DNA from: Clostridiales bacterium UBA2432 | Lineage (GTDB): Bacteria; Bacillota; Clostridia; Lachnospirales; Vallitaleaceae | DNA: 41,064 nt | NCBI GenBank assembly: GCA_002342805.1 | Contig: DDQW01000023.1 | Coordinates: 3,780-44,843, forward strand | Direction: 5' to 3' | In this document: positions 8,933 through 16,175 of the stretch, piece after piece | Layout: every line of letters begins with the position of its first letter | How positions within the stretch are numbered: position 1 is the first letter of the stretch | Translations under genes and position numbers: made by a program | The notes under the pieces: generated by a model | Told to the model about the DNA's origin: nothing | Database searches by the model: none | The model's input: the letters and a program-made list of their open reading frames with translations, nothing else

Positions 8933-9757
8933 ATGAAAAAAATAAAAAAAGAACTTCAATTTTTGATTCTTATTTTCATCGCGCTCACTCAGATATTTCC
9001 TCTTTATTGGTTGATTACCTTTTCTCTAAAAACCAACAATGAAATATTTGGCGATAATGTCTTAGGATTACCGGAAACATGGCGCTGGGTCAATTACACG
9101 ACGGCATTAAATGATGGAGGAATCCTTCTCTACTTTATGAACTCCGTCATCTATTCAGGATTAACCGTTCTAGTGGTTGGTATCCTAACAGCCATGGCGG
9201 CCTATGCCATCGCAAGAATGCATTGGAAAAACAAAGCACTCGTTTTTTCTATATTCACCATAGGAATTATGATTCCGATTCAAGCAACGCTCTTACCTTT
9301 ATTTCAAATGATGGACTGGATGGGGCTAAAAGGTGGATATTTGGGCCTGCTCGTTCCCTATATTGCCTTCGGAATACCCATGAGTATCATGATACTCACC
9401 GGTTTTTATAAAGCAATTCCCAGAGAAATGGAAGAAGCAGCCTATATTGACGGCTGTGGAATTTTTCGAAGCTTTGTAACGATTATTCTTCCTATTATGC
9501 GACCGGCACTTGCAACAGCTTCAATCTTTACATTCCTCGGAACATGGAACGAGCTCATCTTTGCCAATACACTTATCGATAGCTCAGCCTACCGTACCCT
9601 TCCCGTCGGAATCATGTCCTTTGCCGGACAATATACAACTGATTGGGGCCTCATCGGAGCCGGTATGGTTATCGCAACCCTACCAACAATCCTCATCTAT
9701 TTTCTACTAAGTAATCAAGTACAACAAAGCTTGATGGCAGGAGCAGTAAAAGGTTAG
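8933..9757 (+). CDS. ABC sugar importer permease, MalG/UgpE-like
   Basis: 274 residues with about six membrane segments, the EAA loop EAAYIDGCGIFRSFV, and the characteristic C-terminal end SLMAGAVKG. AAGGAGG sits 6-7 bp upstream of the ATG, and the gene starts 10 bp after the first permease. It is the last gene of the operon; the stop is three bases before repeat NPE-5, whose inner stem and T-run could terminate the transcript. Confidence 0.93.
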   Translation: MKKIKKELQFLILIFIALTQIFPLYWLITFSLKTNNEIFGDNVLGLPETWRWVNYTTALNDGGILLYFMNSVIYSGLTVLVVGILTAMAAYAIARMHWKNKALVFSIFTIGIMIPIQATLLPLFQMMDWMGLKGGYLGLLVPYIAFGIPMSIMILTGFYKAIPREMEEAAYIDGCGIFRSFVTIILPIMRPALATASIFTFLGTWNELIFANTLIDSSAYRTLPVGIMSFAGQYTTDWGLIGAGMVIATLPTILIYFLLSNQVQQSLMAGAVKG

Positions 9758-9760
9758 CCA

Positions 9761-9937
9761 GCATATATGAAATGACTTGCTCATGCATTGCACCAAGTGG
9801 CTCTAGGGCTTATAAAAAGAGTTTGCAACGGATTCCAAACTCGCTGTCGCTCAGACAGAGGAATCCTTAACTTGCAGCCTCTTTTTATTTCGCCAAGACC
9901 CACTAAGCTGATGCAAAAGCGCGTATTTCATACATGC
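9761..9937 (+). repeat. NPE-5, forward orientation
   Basis: Outer arms GCATATATGAAAT/ATTTCATACATGC, then a partly mismatched inner stem AAAAAGAG..TTGCAA / TTGCAG.CTCTTTTT around an apex identical to NPE-1. It starts three bases after the permease stop codon. The TTTTTATT after the inner stem resembles an intrinsic terminator. Confidence 0.85.
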
Positions 9938-9965
9938 AGGCATTCTACCGAGAAAAGCTAAAGAA

Positions 9966-10153
9966 GATGCTTAGGTGCAAAATATGAACTTTCGCATAAA
10001 TCGTAGTGATTCTTCATTGGTGATGGGACGAAAAAAAGAAAAGGATTCTACTGTCTGAGCGACAGCGAGTTTAGAATCCTTTTTTTTCGTACCGGAAGCA
10101 ATGCTAGAAGCACAAGATGCAATGCGTCTGAGAATATTTTACAGCTAAGCATC
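9966..10153 (-). repeat. NPE-6, reverse orientation, apex arm compensated
   Basis: 188 bp; outer arms GATGCTTAG..AAAATAT / ATATTTT..CTAAGCATC. The apex stem is GGATTCT/AGAATCC instead of GGATTCC/GGAATCC: both partners changed so that pairing is kept. It forms a convergent pair with NPE-5, 28 bp away. Confidence 0.88.
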
Positions 10154-10161
10154 ACCCCTAT

Positions 10162-10191
10162 TAATTTTCTGCCTTATACGGCCGATATAAT
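10162..10191 (+). promoter_or_regulatory. Sigma-D (flagellar)-like promoter overlapping a sigma-A -10
   Basis: TAAT (10162-10165), 15 bp, GCCGATAT (10181-10188) closely fits the sigma-D/sigma-28 pattern TAAA-N15-GCCGATAT. A perfect TATAAT overlaps at 10186-10191. It lies 41 bp before the GGDEF-EAL/chemoreceptor operon, where a motility sigma factor makes sense. Confidence 0.62.
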
Positions 10192-10231
10192 ACTCGGAAG
10201 GAATTAAATAAGTGCCAAGGAGGGCAAAATC

Positions 10232-12553
10232 ATGAAGTTATATTACTTACTTCTTTTTTTGGTACTATACTTTTTGTATTTTATTGGATTAGTGTATCAA
10301 AATCAAATACTCGGTGACATCTTATCACCAATTGTAACATTGATTGTTTTCATACCTACCTTTTCAGGTTTTTTTCTCAAAGAAACAAATCGCTTATTGA
10401 AACTCGCAGGACTATTTCTATCCCTTTCGATTTTCGCTTGGTTTGTCTTTGATCTCATGTGGGGTTTTTCGTCCGTGATTCTTCACCTGGATCCTGAAGA
10501 AAATATGTTTATTGTTAATGGGTATTCATTTACCAATCTTTTTATCGTTTTTTCATTAGTGTGTTCAGGAACATTTCAAATTAAAAAATGGAATAAAATG
10601 CAAATGCTACTTGATACGCTCATGGTATTGATGAGTATAAGCCTTATTTTCTGGGTATTTGTATTGGAAAAAAGCTTCGAACGATTAGAAATTATTGCAT
10701 CGGATCCAATCGGTATGTGGTCGATAATCAGTAGCATTTTGATATATACCTGGACGAATATATGGTTTTTTTCTGTCCGAAACAATGAATCACCTAGTTT
10801 TCTTGGATTTGCTGCAGCAGGTGGTGTTATCTTCGCCTTAACCGATGTAAGCTTTTACTATTATTACTATTATTTGGAGTATGAGCCCAATTCTTTGTTG
10901 GACGGCGGATATGTCATTGCCTTTGCCTTAATGGGGATTGGCGGTTATATTAAGGCAAAAGGTTACGACAGAACACAATCCAATCAAGATGAAAAGGGTC
11001 AGTTGGAACTGATGCACTTTAAAAAAGAACTCATTTTCTTGCTAGTTCCCTTGCTGATGCTTATTTTTGAAGGCTATCAGACAGAGATTTCAATCTTCAC
11101 CTTAGGGATGACAATGTTCTATTTTCTCTTTACAAACTATACGCAAAATAATATCTATCGGGATGAATTATTAGCCAAAGAAAAAAACTACGTTTTACGC
11201 TTAGAAAAAGAGGTTCAAGAGCGAACGGAAGAAATTGTGAAAATAATGAATACAGATGTTGTGACAGGACTGAAGAACCGAAGATTTCTTGAAGAGTATT
11301 TAGAGATGATGACAAATTCACTAAAAGATGGTGAAACAATTTATTTGCTATATATTGAGCAAAACAAGTATAAAACAGTTCAATCTATTTATGGGAAAAC
11401 AGTCGCTGAAAAGGCATTAGAAGAATTGGGTAGACGTATGCAAAAAATCGTCCAACAATACGATGGAATTTTAACGTCCTACGGTGAAAATAATTTTGTT
11501 GTGACATTCAAAACGCAGGACCTGAATACATATATAATGGACATAGCAGAGAAAATCGTCAGTATATGTAGTGATCGATACAGTATTGAAGGTCATGATA
11601 TTGGGATTACCTTGAATATAGGAGTATCTTCCTATCCGCTAGACACCACGGATATTGATACATTAATTCGAAATGCAGATACGGCTATGGTACAGGCAAA
11701 ACAGGTGGGCGTGAATATAATTCGTGAATATGATCATCATATCGGTGCATATTTAAATCAAAGAGCGCATATAGAAATGATGCTAAAAAAAGTGTATTTT
11801 GATAAAGAGTTTTCCTTGCAATATCAACCACAGGTGTCGAGTATTGATGGAAAGATTATTGGCGTAGAGGCCCTATTACGATGGTATACCCCAAGTGGAG
11901 AGTACATTCCGCCCAATATTTTTATACCCTTAACTGAAGAAAACGGAATGATCTTTGCTGTAGGTCGTTGGGTATTAAATGAAGCGGCTAAGCAGCTGAG
12001 GTTTTGGAGAGATATGTATGGAATCAATATGCGGATGGCCATTAATATATCAAGTAAGCAGTTAATGGAAGAAAGTTTTCTTCAAGAATTAACAGAAACA
12101 CTTATGGAATATGCTATTCCGGCAGAATATTTTGAAATAGAAATCACAGAAAATGTTCAGTTAGAGAATAATGCAATGATTAAAAACATGCTTCAAAAAA
12201 TTCGGGAAATGGGAATTTCTATCGCTATTGATGATTTTGGGACAGGGTATTCATCCTTGCATTACTTGAAGGAATTGCCAGTTGGACGTATAAAAATGGC
12301 CAAAGAACTGATTGATTATATTTCAGAGGATATTTACTCAAGGTCAATCGTTCAAATGGTCGTCAATGTAGCAAAAGTAAAGGGGATAAAAGTAATTGCT
12401 GAAGGGGTAGAGACAAAAGAGCAATGGGAGTGCTTAAAAGAATTGCAATGTGATGAGATACAGGGGTATTTATTTTCTAAGCCATTGAGTCCAAGCGATT
12501 TAGAGGAACAATGGTTAACATCAAAGATGTCTAGAAAGGACGTGCTCGTATGA
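10232..12553 (+). CDS. Membrane GGDEF-EAL protein, probable c-di-GMP phosphodiesterase
   Basis: 773 residues. The N-terminal ~300 form a multi-helix membrane sensor (about eight or nine hydrophobic segments) and a short coiled region leads to a GGDEF domain (about 345-500). Its signature is degenerate (S416-Y-G-E-N-N-F instead of RxGGDEF), so cyclase activity is unlikely. The EAL domain (about 520-765) keeps E546 in GVEALLRW, NISSKQL, EITEN, DDFGTGYSS, the Lys of IKMA, AEGVE and QGYLF, so hydrolysis of c-di-GMP is expected. AAGGAGGGC precedes the ATG. Its stop overlaps the next gene (ATGA), a chemoreceptor, and a sigma-D-like promoter lies upstream, together pointing to motility control. Confidence 0.93.
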   Translation: MKLYYLLLFLVLYFLYFIGLVYQNQILGDILSPIVTLIVFIPTFSGFFLKETNRLLKLAGLFLSLSIFAWFVFDLMWGFSSVILHLDPEENMFIVNGYSFTNLFIVFSLVCSGTFQIKKWNKMQMLLDTLMVLMSISLIFWVFVLEKSFERLEIIASDPIGMWSIISSILIYTWTNIWFFSVRNNESPSFLGFAAAGGVIFALTDVSFYYYYYYLEYEPNSLLDGGYVIAFALMGIGGYIKAKGYDRTQSNQDEKGQLELMHFKKELIFLLVPLLMLIFEGYQTEISIFTLGMTMFYFLFTNYTQNNIYRDELLAKEKNYVLRLEKEVQERTEEIVKIMNTDVVTGLKNRRFLEEYLEMMTNSLKDGETIYLLYIEQNKYKTVQSIYGKTVAEKALEELGRRMQKIVQQYDGILTSYGENNFVVTFKTQDLNTYIMDIAEKIVSICSDRYSIEGHDIGITLNIGVSSYPLDTTDIDTLIRNADTAMVQAKQVGVNIIREYDHHIGAYLNQRAHIEMMLKKVYFDKEFSLQYQPQVSSIDGKIIGVEALLRWYTPSGEYIPPNIFIPLTEENGMIFAVGRWVLNEAAKQLRFWRDMYGINMRMAINISSKQLMEESFLQELTETLMEYAIPAEYFEIEITENVQLENNAMIKNMLQKIREMGISIAIDDFGTGYSSLHYLKELPVGRIKMAKELIDYISEDIYSRSIVQMVVNVAKVKGIKVIAEGVETKEQWECLKELQCDEIQGYLFSKPLSPSDLEEQWLTSKMSRKDVLV

Positions 12554-14244
12554 AAATTAAGTGGAAGATTAGCTTAATCACCACAGGTATCATCATTGCG
12601 TTGACACTAACCATTGTTGTTTTTATGCATTTTGAAACCAGCAATTTAGTTATGAATGAAACAAATCACGAATTACAAAATTATTCTAATTTAGGTTTAC
12701 AGTTAATTAACAAAAGTTATCCAGGAGAATGGAGTATTCAAGAGGGAAACTTGTTTAAAGGTGATGTCATGATAAATGATAATACAGAGATCATTGATGA
12801 AATCACAGCCGGTATCGATATTTTGGTGACTGTTTTTCAAGGAGATACACGTGTGACAACCAATGTATCGGATGCCAATGGCCAACGACAAGTAGGAACA
12901 CAAGCCTCTGATGCAGTTATTGAACAAGTATTAAGGCAAGGCCAAGTCTATTCCGGTACAGCGGATATTTTAGGCAGGACATCACAAACAGTATATGTTC
13001 CCATTAAGGACAATGCAGGAGACATCATAGGTATGTGGTTTGTCGGAGTCTATATGGATGAGGTTTCTGACAGCATCAATAGTGCTATGCTTCTTGTTAT
13101 TGTCTTGGCAGTTATTTTACTCATTATAAGTAGTTCCTTAACCTTTGTTTTCGGGAGCTTGCTTGCAAAAAAACTATATATGGTCCAAGAACGTATGAAA
13201 TCCATGGAACAAGGCCAATTTAACATTGAGTTTCCGGAAATATTGCTATCTCGAAAAGATGAAATCGGGCAAATCGCAAATTCAGCAAAAATAATGAAAG
13301 AACAGATTACGGAGGTTCTTGAAGGCATAAAAAATGAGTCTGAAAAGCTCAAACTTTCAGCAACAGAAGCATTTAGTGATATGGAACTTGTTCACGGAAG
13401 CATTGAAGATATTTCGGCGGCAACACAACAACTCTCAGCAGGTATGGAACAAACATCAGCATCAACAGAAGAAATGAATGCATCAGCCACGGAGATTGAA
13501 GTTGAAGTGGAAAACATGAAAGATAAAACGCACTCTGGCGAGACACTTGCAAAAGAAATAAAAAATAGAGCCGGAAAATTAAAAGAAGAAACCATGGCTT
13601 CTTATAACAATGCCACAGGTATTTATGAAAAAACAAATCAACAACTGAGAGAATCAATAGAAAAAACGAATGCAATTGAAGAAATTAAAGAATTGTCACA
13701 AACCATTATGGCAATTACGTCTCAGACAAATCTATTAGCTTTAAATGCTGCAATCGAAGCTGCACGTGCAGGCGAAGCCGGAAAAGGATTCGCAGTCGTT
13801 GCAGACGAAATACGAAAACTGGCTGAAGATTCAAAACAAGCAGTCTCAAGAATTAATGATATAACGGAAAATGTATCGGATGCTGTTATCAGCATGGTTC
13901 AAGACTCAGAAGAATTATTGGGATTTGTAGATACACAAGTGCTTAAAGACTATCAGCTCTTTGTAAAAACCAGCGACCAGTATAATCAAGATTCGGATCA
14001 AGTTCAAGACGTCGTTACAGACATCAATAAAGTTGCTGCACAATTGTTCGCGACTATTCAACAGATTCGTTTAACCATTGACGAGATTTCAAGAGCCTCA
14101 GCAGAAGGCGCCGAAGGGACCAACCTCATTGCTGAAAAATTAACCGACATCGCCTTAAAATCAGATGATGTCCTCACCCGTACAACAGAAAATCAACAAA
14201 GTGCCAATCGATTAGATGAGAAGGTAGGGTACTTTAGTGTATAA
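12550..14244 (+). CDS. Methyl-accepting chemotaxis protein, single-Cache sensor
   Basis: 564 residues: first membrane segment (about 7-27), a ~150-residue extracytoplasmic sensor resembling the sCache_3/Cache_3-Cache_2 type with a GRTSQTVYVPIKD..GDIIGMWFVGVY strand pattern, second membrane segment (about 180-203), HAMP, and a cytoplasmic signalling helix pair. The hairpin tip that contacts CheA/CheW is intact (TSQTNLLALNAAIEAARAGE). It overlaps the GGDEF-EAL gene by four bases (ATGA), so one transcript couples taxis and c-di-GMP turnover. The ligand is unknown; Cache_3-type sensors often bind small organic acids. Confidence 0.92.
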   Translation: MKIKWKISLITTGIIIALTLTIVVFMHFETSNLVMNETNHELQNYSNLGLQLINKSYPGEWSIQEGNLFKGDVMINDNTEIIDEITAGIDILVTVFQGDTRVTTNVSDANGQRQVGTQASDAVIEQVLRQGQVYSGTADILGRTSQTVYVPIKDNAGDIIGMWFVGVYMDEVSDSINSAMLLVIVLAVILLIISSSLTFVFGSLLAKKLYMVQERMKSMEQGQFNIEFPEILLSRKDEIGQIANSAKIMKEQITEVLEGIKNESEKLKLSATEAFSDMELVHGSIEDISAATQQLSAGMEQTSASTEEMNASATEIEVEVENMKDKTHSGETLAKEIKNRAGKLKEETMASYNNATGIYEKTNQQLRESIEKTNAIEEIKELSQTIMAITSQTNLLALNAAIEAARAGEAGKGFAVVADEIRKLAEDSKQAVSRINDITENVSDAVISMVQDSEELLGFVDTQVLKDYQLFVKTSDQYNQDSDQVQDVVTDINKVAAQLFATIQQIRLTIDEISRASAEGAEGTNLIAEKLTDIALKSDDVLTRTTENQQSANRLDEKVGYFSV

Positions 14245-14250
14245 AAAAGA

Positions 14251-14428
14251 TTGACGCATAAAATAGTTGTCGATTCATTTCGCTAAATGGTTCTAACGTT
14301 TATAAAAAGCGTGTGCAACGGATTCCAAACTCACTGACGTTCAGACAGAGGAATCCTTAACTTGCACACGCTTTTCATTTCACGAAGAACCATTAAGCTT
14401 ATGAAAAAACACCTATTTTATGCGTCAA
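14251..14428 (+). repeat. NPE-7, forward orientation
   Basis: 178 bp with perfect 16-bp terminal arms (TTGACGCATAAAATAG and complement), middle stem TGGTTCT/AGAACCA, inner stem AAAAGCGTGTGCAA/TTGCACACGCTTTT. The apex carries A and T where most copies have G and C (CTCACTGACGTTC), a paired change. It starts six bases after the chemoreceptor stop. Confidence 0.9.
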
Positions 14429-14515
14429 CCTTTCAACATACTCAAGCGACAGCTTATAGGAAGATGTTTTGGAATTAGTAACTAAGATTTGTTTTCGGAT
14501 TATAATATAGAAAAA

Positions 14516-14701
14516 GATGCCTGCATACAAAATATGAACTTTCGCATAAGCATAGTGGTTCAAGGTGAAAGTAAAAGTGATTGCAAGAGAAGGATTCCTC
14601 TGTTTGAGCGTCAGCGAGTTTGGAATCCGTTGCATCCACTTTTAATAAACCATTGAACCACTTGGCGAAATGCGTTGGAGAATATTTTGTATTCAGGCAT
14701 C
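14516..14701 (-). repeat. NPE-8, reverse orientation
   Basis: 186 bp; outer arms GATGCCTG.ATACAAAATAT and its near-perfect complement, middle stem AGTGGTTC (14554) with GAACCACT (14655), inner stem AAAAGTG/CACTTTT. It is nearly identical to NPE-9, and both are followed by the same AACCGGAAACAAAAA flank and an sRNA copy. Confidence 0.9.
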
Positions 14702-14729
14702 ACATTTTCGTATAAAATTAACCGGAAAC

Positions 14730-14818
14730 AAAAAAATAGCACCTAAGCTCGAGGCCAGATGCTATTGTAAAGGATGAGGGGGAGAGTATTTAATATGTAA
14801 GAGGTAACTATTTCTTAC
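14730..14818 (-). ncRNA. Candidate small RNA, copy B
   Basis: Same architecture as copy A: 5' hairpin GTAAGA/TCTTAC, identical C-rich linker, terminator hairpin and seven T. In the terminator the 5' arm reads AGCATCT, so one C-G pair becomes a U-G wobble and folding is kept. The upstream -10 is TATAAT (14828-14823); the -35 position (TCACGG) is weak. It is transcribed towards NPE-8, whose end lies 28 bp beyond. Confidence 0.68.
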
Positions 14819-14906
14819 ACTTATTATAATACAGTAGAAATATGTCCGTGATATGCAATAAGTGTGAATGAATTGTAAATAAATACCCGGAAAATAAAAG
14901 TTGGGA

Positions 14907-14951
14907 TTATAGCTATTATAGTATGAATTATCTATAGAAAATAGCTATAAT
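14907..14951 (+). promoter_or_regulatory. Inverted repeat and -10 box upstream of the Phd-Uma2 gene, candidate autoregulatory operator
   Basis: TTATAGCTAT (14907-14916) and its exact reverse complement ATAGCTATAA (14941-14950) flank 24 bp. The right arm overlaps a perfect TATAAT (14946-14951), so a bound repressor would block the promoter. Phd-family antitoxins repress their own operons by binding such palindromes, and the downstream protein starts with a Phd-like domain. The functional link is inferred. Confidence 0.5.
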
Positions 14952-14999
14952 AAGATGTACAATATATAATATATTAGCTAAAAAAAGGAGGCTTATATA

Positions 15000-15746
15000 A
15001 TGAGAATAGCTACAACAACCTTGCAAAATTCTTTTGGAAAATATCTAAAGATGGCAAGTGAAGGCAAAATGATCTTTATTGAAAAAAATCAAAAACCGGT
15101 TGCAGTATTGAAAGGTATTGGAGAAGAGGAACGCTTTTATATACGTGAAGAAGCCGCAAAATATGAAAGTCCCAAGCGATATACTTATGAAGAGTTCTTG
15201 GAGATGAGTAATGATGAAGATAATGTGAAACAGTATGAGCTCATTGACGGACAAATATATATGTTAGCGTCGCCTAGATTTCCTCATCAAGTGGCTCTTA
15301 ATGAGATTTTTGTTCAATTGTATAATTGGTTTAAAGGTAAGTCTTGCATTCCCTTAACAGCCCCATTTGATGTAAAGCTTTTTGGAGAAGCAGATAAGTT
15401 TGAAGATAATCCGAATGTAGTTCAACCGGATATTTTAGTCATCTGTGATCAAGATAAGATTAAGGAAGACGGAAGCTATGACGGAATTCCTACATTAGTG
15501 GTTGAGGTCTTATCACCATCAACAAAGTCAAAGGATATCATGAAAAAGTCACAGCTATATATGGAAAGTGGCATAAAAGAATACTGGGTCGTTGACACAG
15601 ATATGAAACATATGATTATCTACAGTTTTGAAGAACGAAAACTTAAAGAACAGCAAATCGTCAATGGTGGAGCTAGCGGAAAGTCCTTGGCTTTTGAAGG
15701 CTTGATTATTGATACAAAAGATGTGTATATGAAGGATGCAAAGTAG
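15000..15746 (+). CDS. Phd/YefM-antitoxin-like domain fused to Uma2 (DUF820) nuclease-fold domain
   Basis: 248 residues in two parts. Residues 1-~42 (TTTLQNSFGKYLKMASEGK, then IEKNQKPVAVLKG) match the Phd/YefM antitoxin fold: an N-terminal strand-helix that dimerises and binds DNA, then a KPVAVL strand. From about 58 (YTYEEFLEM) the protein is a Uma2-family domain of the PD-(D/E)xK fold, with YELIDGQI, QPDILV (D144), VVEVLSPST (E169) and GIKEYWVVD. An AAAAAAAGGAGG site precedes the ATG by about 8 bp. Uma2 proteins are widespread and of uncertain role. The fusion suggests a self-regulated nuclease-fold protein. It stands alone between two copies of the NPE/sRNA block, as if that block had duplicated around it. 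Confidence 0.82.
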   Translation: MRIATTTLQNSFGKYLKMASEGKMIFIEKNQKPVAVLKGIGEEERFYIREEAAKYESPKRYTYEEFLEMSNDEDNVKQYELIDGQIYMLASPRFPHQVALNEIFVQLYNWFKGKSCIPLTAPFDVKLFGEADKFEDNPNVVQPDILVICDQDKIKEDGSYDGIPTLVVEVLSPSTKSKDIMKKSQLYMESGIKEYWVVDTDMKHMIIYSFEERKLKEQQIVNGGASGKSLAFEGLIIDTKDVYMKDAK

Positions 15747-15797
15747 AATCATTATACTCAGCACTTGAATTTGTTTACGATTGATGATATAGAAAAA

Positions 15798-15983
15798 GAT
15801 GCCTGCATACAAAATATGAACTTTCGCATAAGCATAGTGATTCAAGGTGAAAGTAAAAGTGGTTGCAAGAGAAGGATTCCTCTGTTTGAGCGTAAGCGAG
15901 TTTGGAATCCGTTGCATCCGCTTTTAATAAACTATAGAATCACTTGGCGAAATGCGTTGGAGAATATTTTGTATGCAGGCATC
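15798..15983 (-). repeat. NPE-9, reverse orientation, near-duplicate of NPE-8
   Basis: 186 bp with perfect 20-bp terminal arms (GATGCCTGCATACAAAATAT and complement). Compared with NPE-8, the middle stem changed on both sides: AGTGATTC (15836) with GAATCACT (15937) replaces AGTGGTTC with GAACCACT, so a G-C pair became A-T. Confidence 0.9.
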
Positions 15984-16010
15984 ATATTTCTCATAAAAAC
16001 AACCGGAAAC

Positions 16011-16099
16011 AAAAAAAGAGCACCTAAGCTCGAAGCCAGGTGCTATTGTAAAGGATGAGGGGGAGAGTATTTAATATGTAAGAGGTAACTAATTCTTAC
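16011..16099 (-). ncRNA. Candidate small RNA, copy C
   Basis: The RNA body again matches copies A and B: one loop change in the 5' hairpin, an identical C-rich linker, and a terminator AGCACCT/AGGTGCT closed by a TTCG-containing loop and seven T. The promoter is less convincing: TATATA (16108-16103) and no good -35 at 17 bp, so this copy may be weakly expressed or silent. It sits between the GNAT gene and NPE-9 and is read in the same direction as the GNAT gene. Confidence 0.58.
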
Positions 16100-16175
16100 A
16101 CTTATATAGTACAGTAGAGTTATGGCTAGAAAATGTATACTTTATGAACAATTTGTTAATTATGCAAAGAAATGT

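Noticed and set aside
9761..10153. NPE pair as an insertion sequence
   Set aside because: No transposase frame and no clear target-site duplication; at most a non-autonomous element.
13050..13675. Long minus-strand frames opposite the chemoreceptor
   Set aside because: Shadows of a coiled-coil coding sequence; no ribosome site or family signature.
15765..16058. 97-codon frame across NPE-9 and sRNA copy C, and similar minus-strand frames at 2744-3082, 14399-14635 and 15555-15917
   Set aside because: The similarity between these hypothetical proteins comes from the repeated DNA itself; none has a start signal and frames are not conserved across copies.
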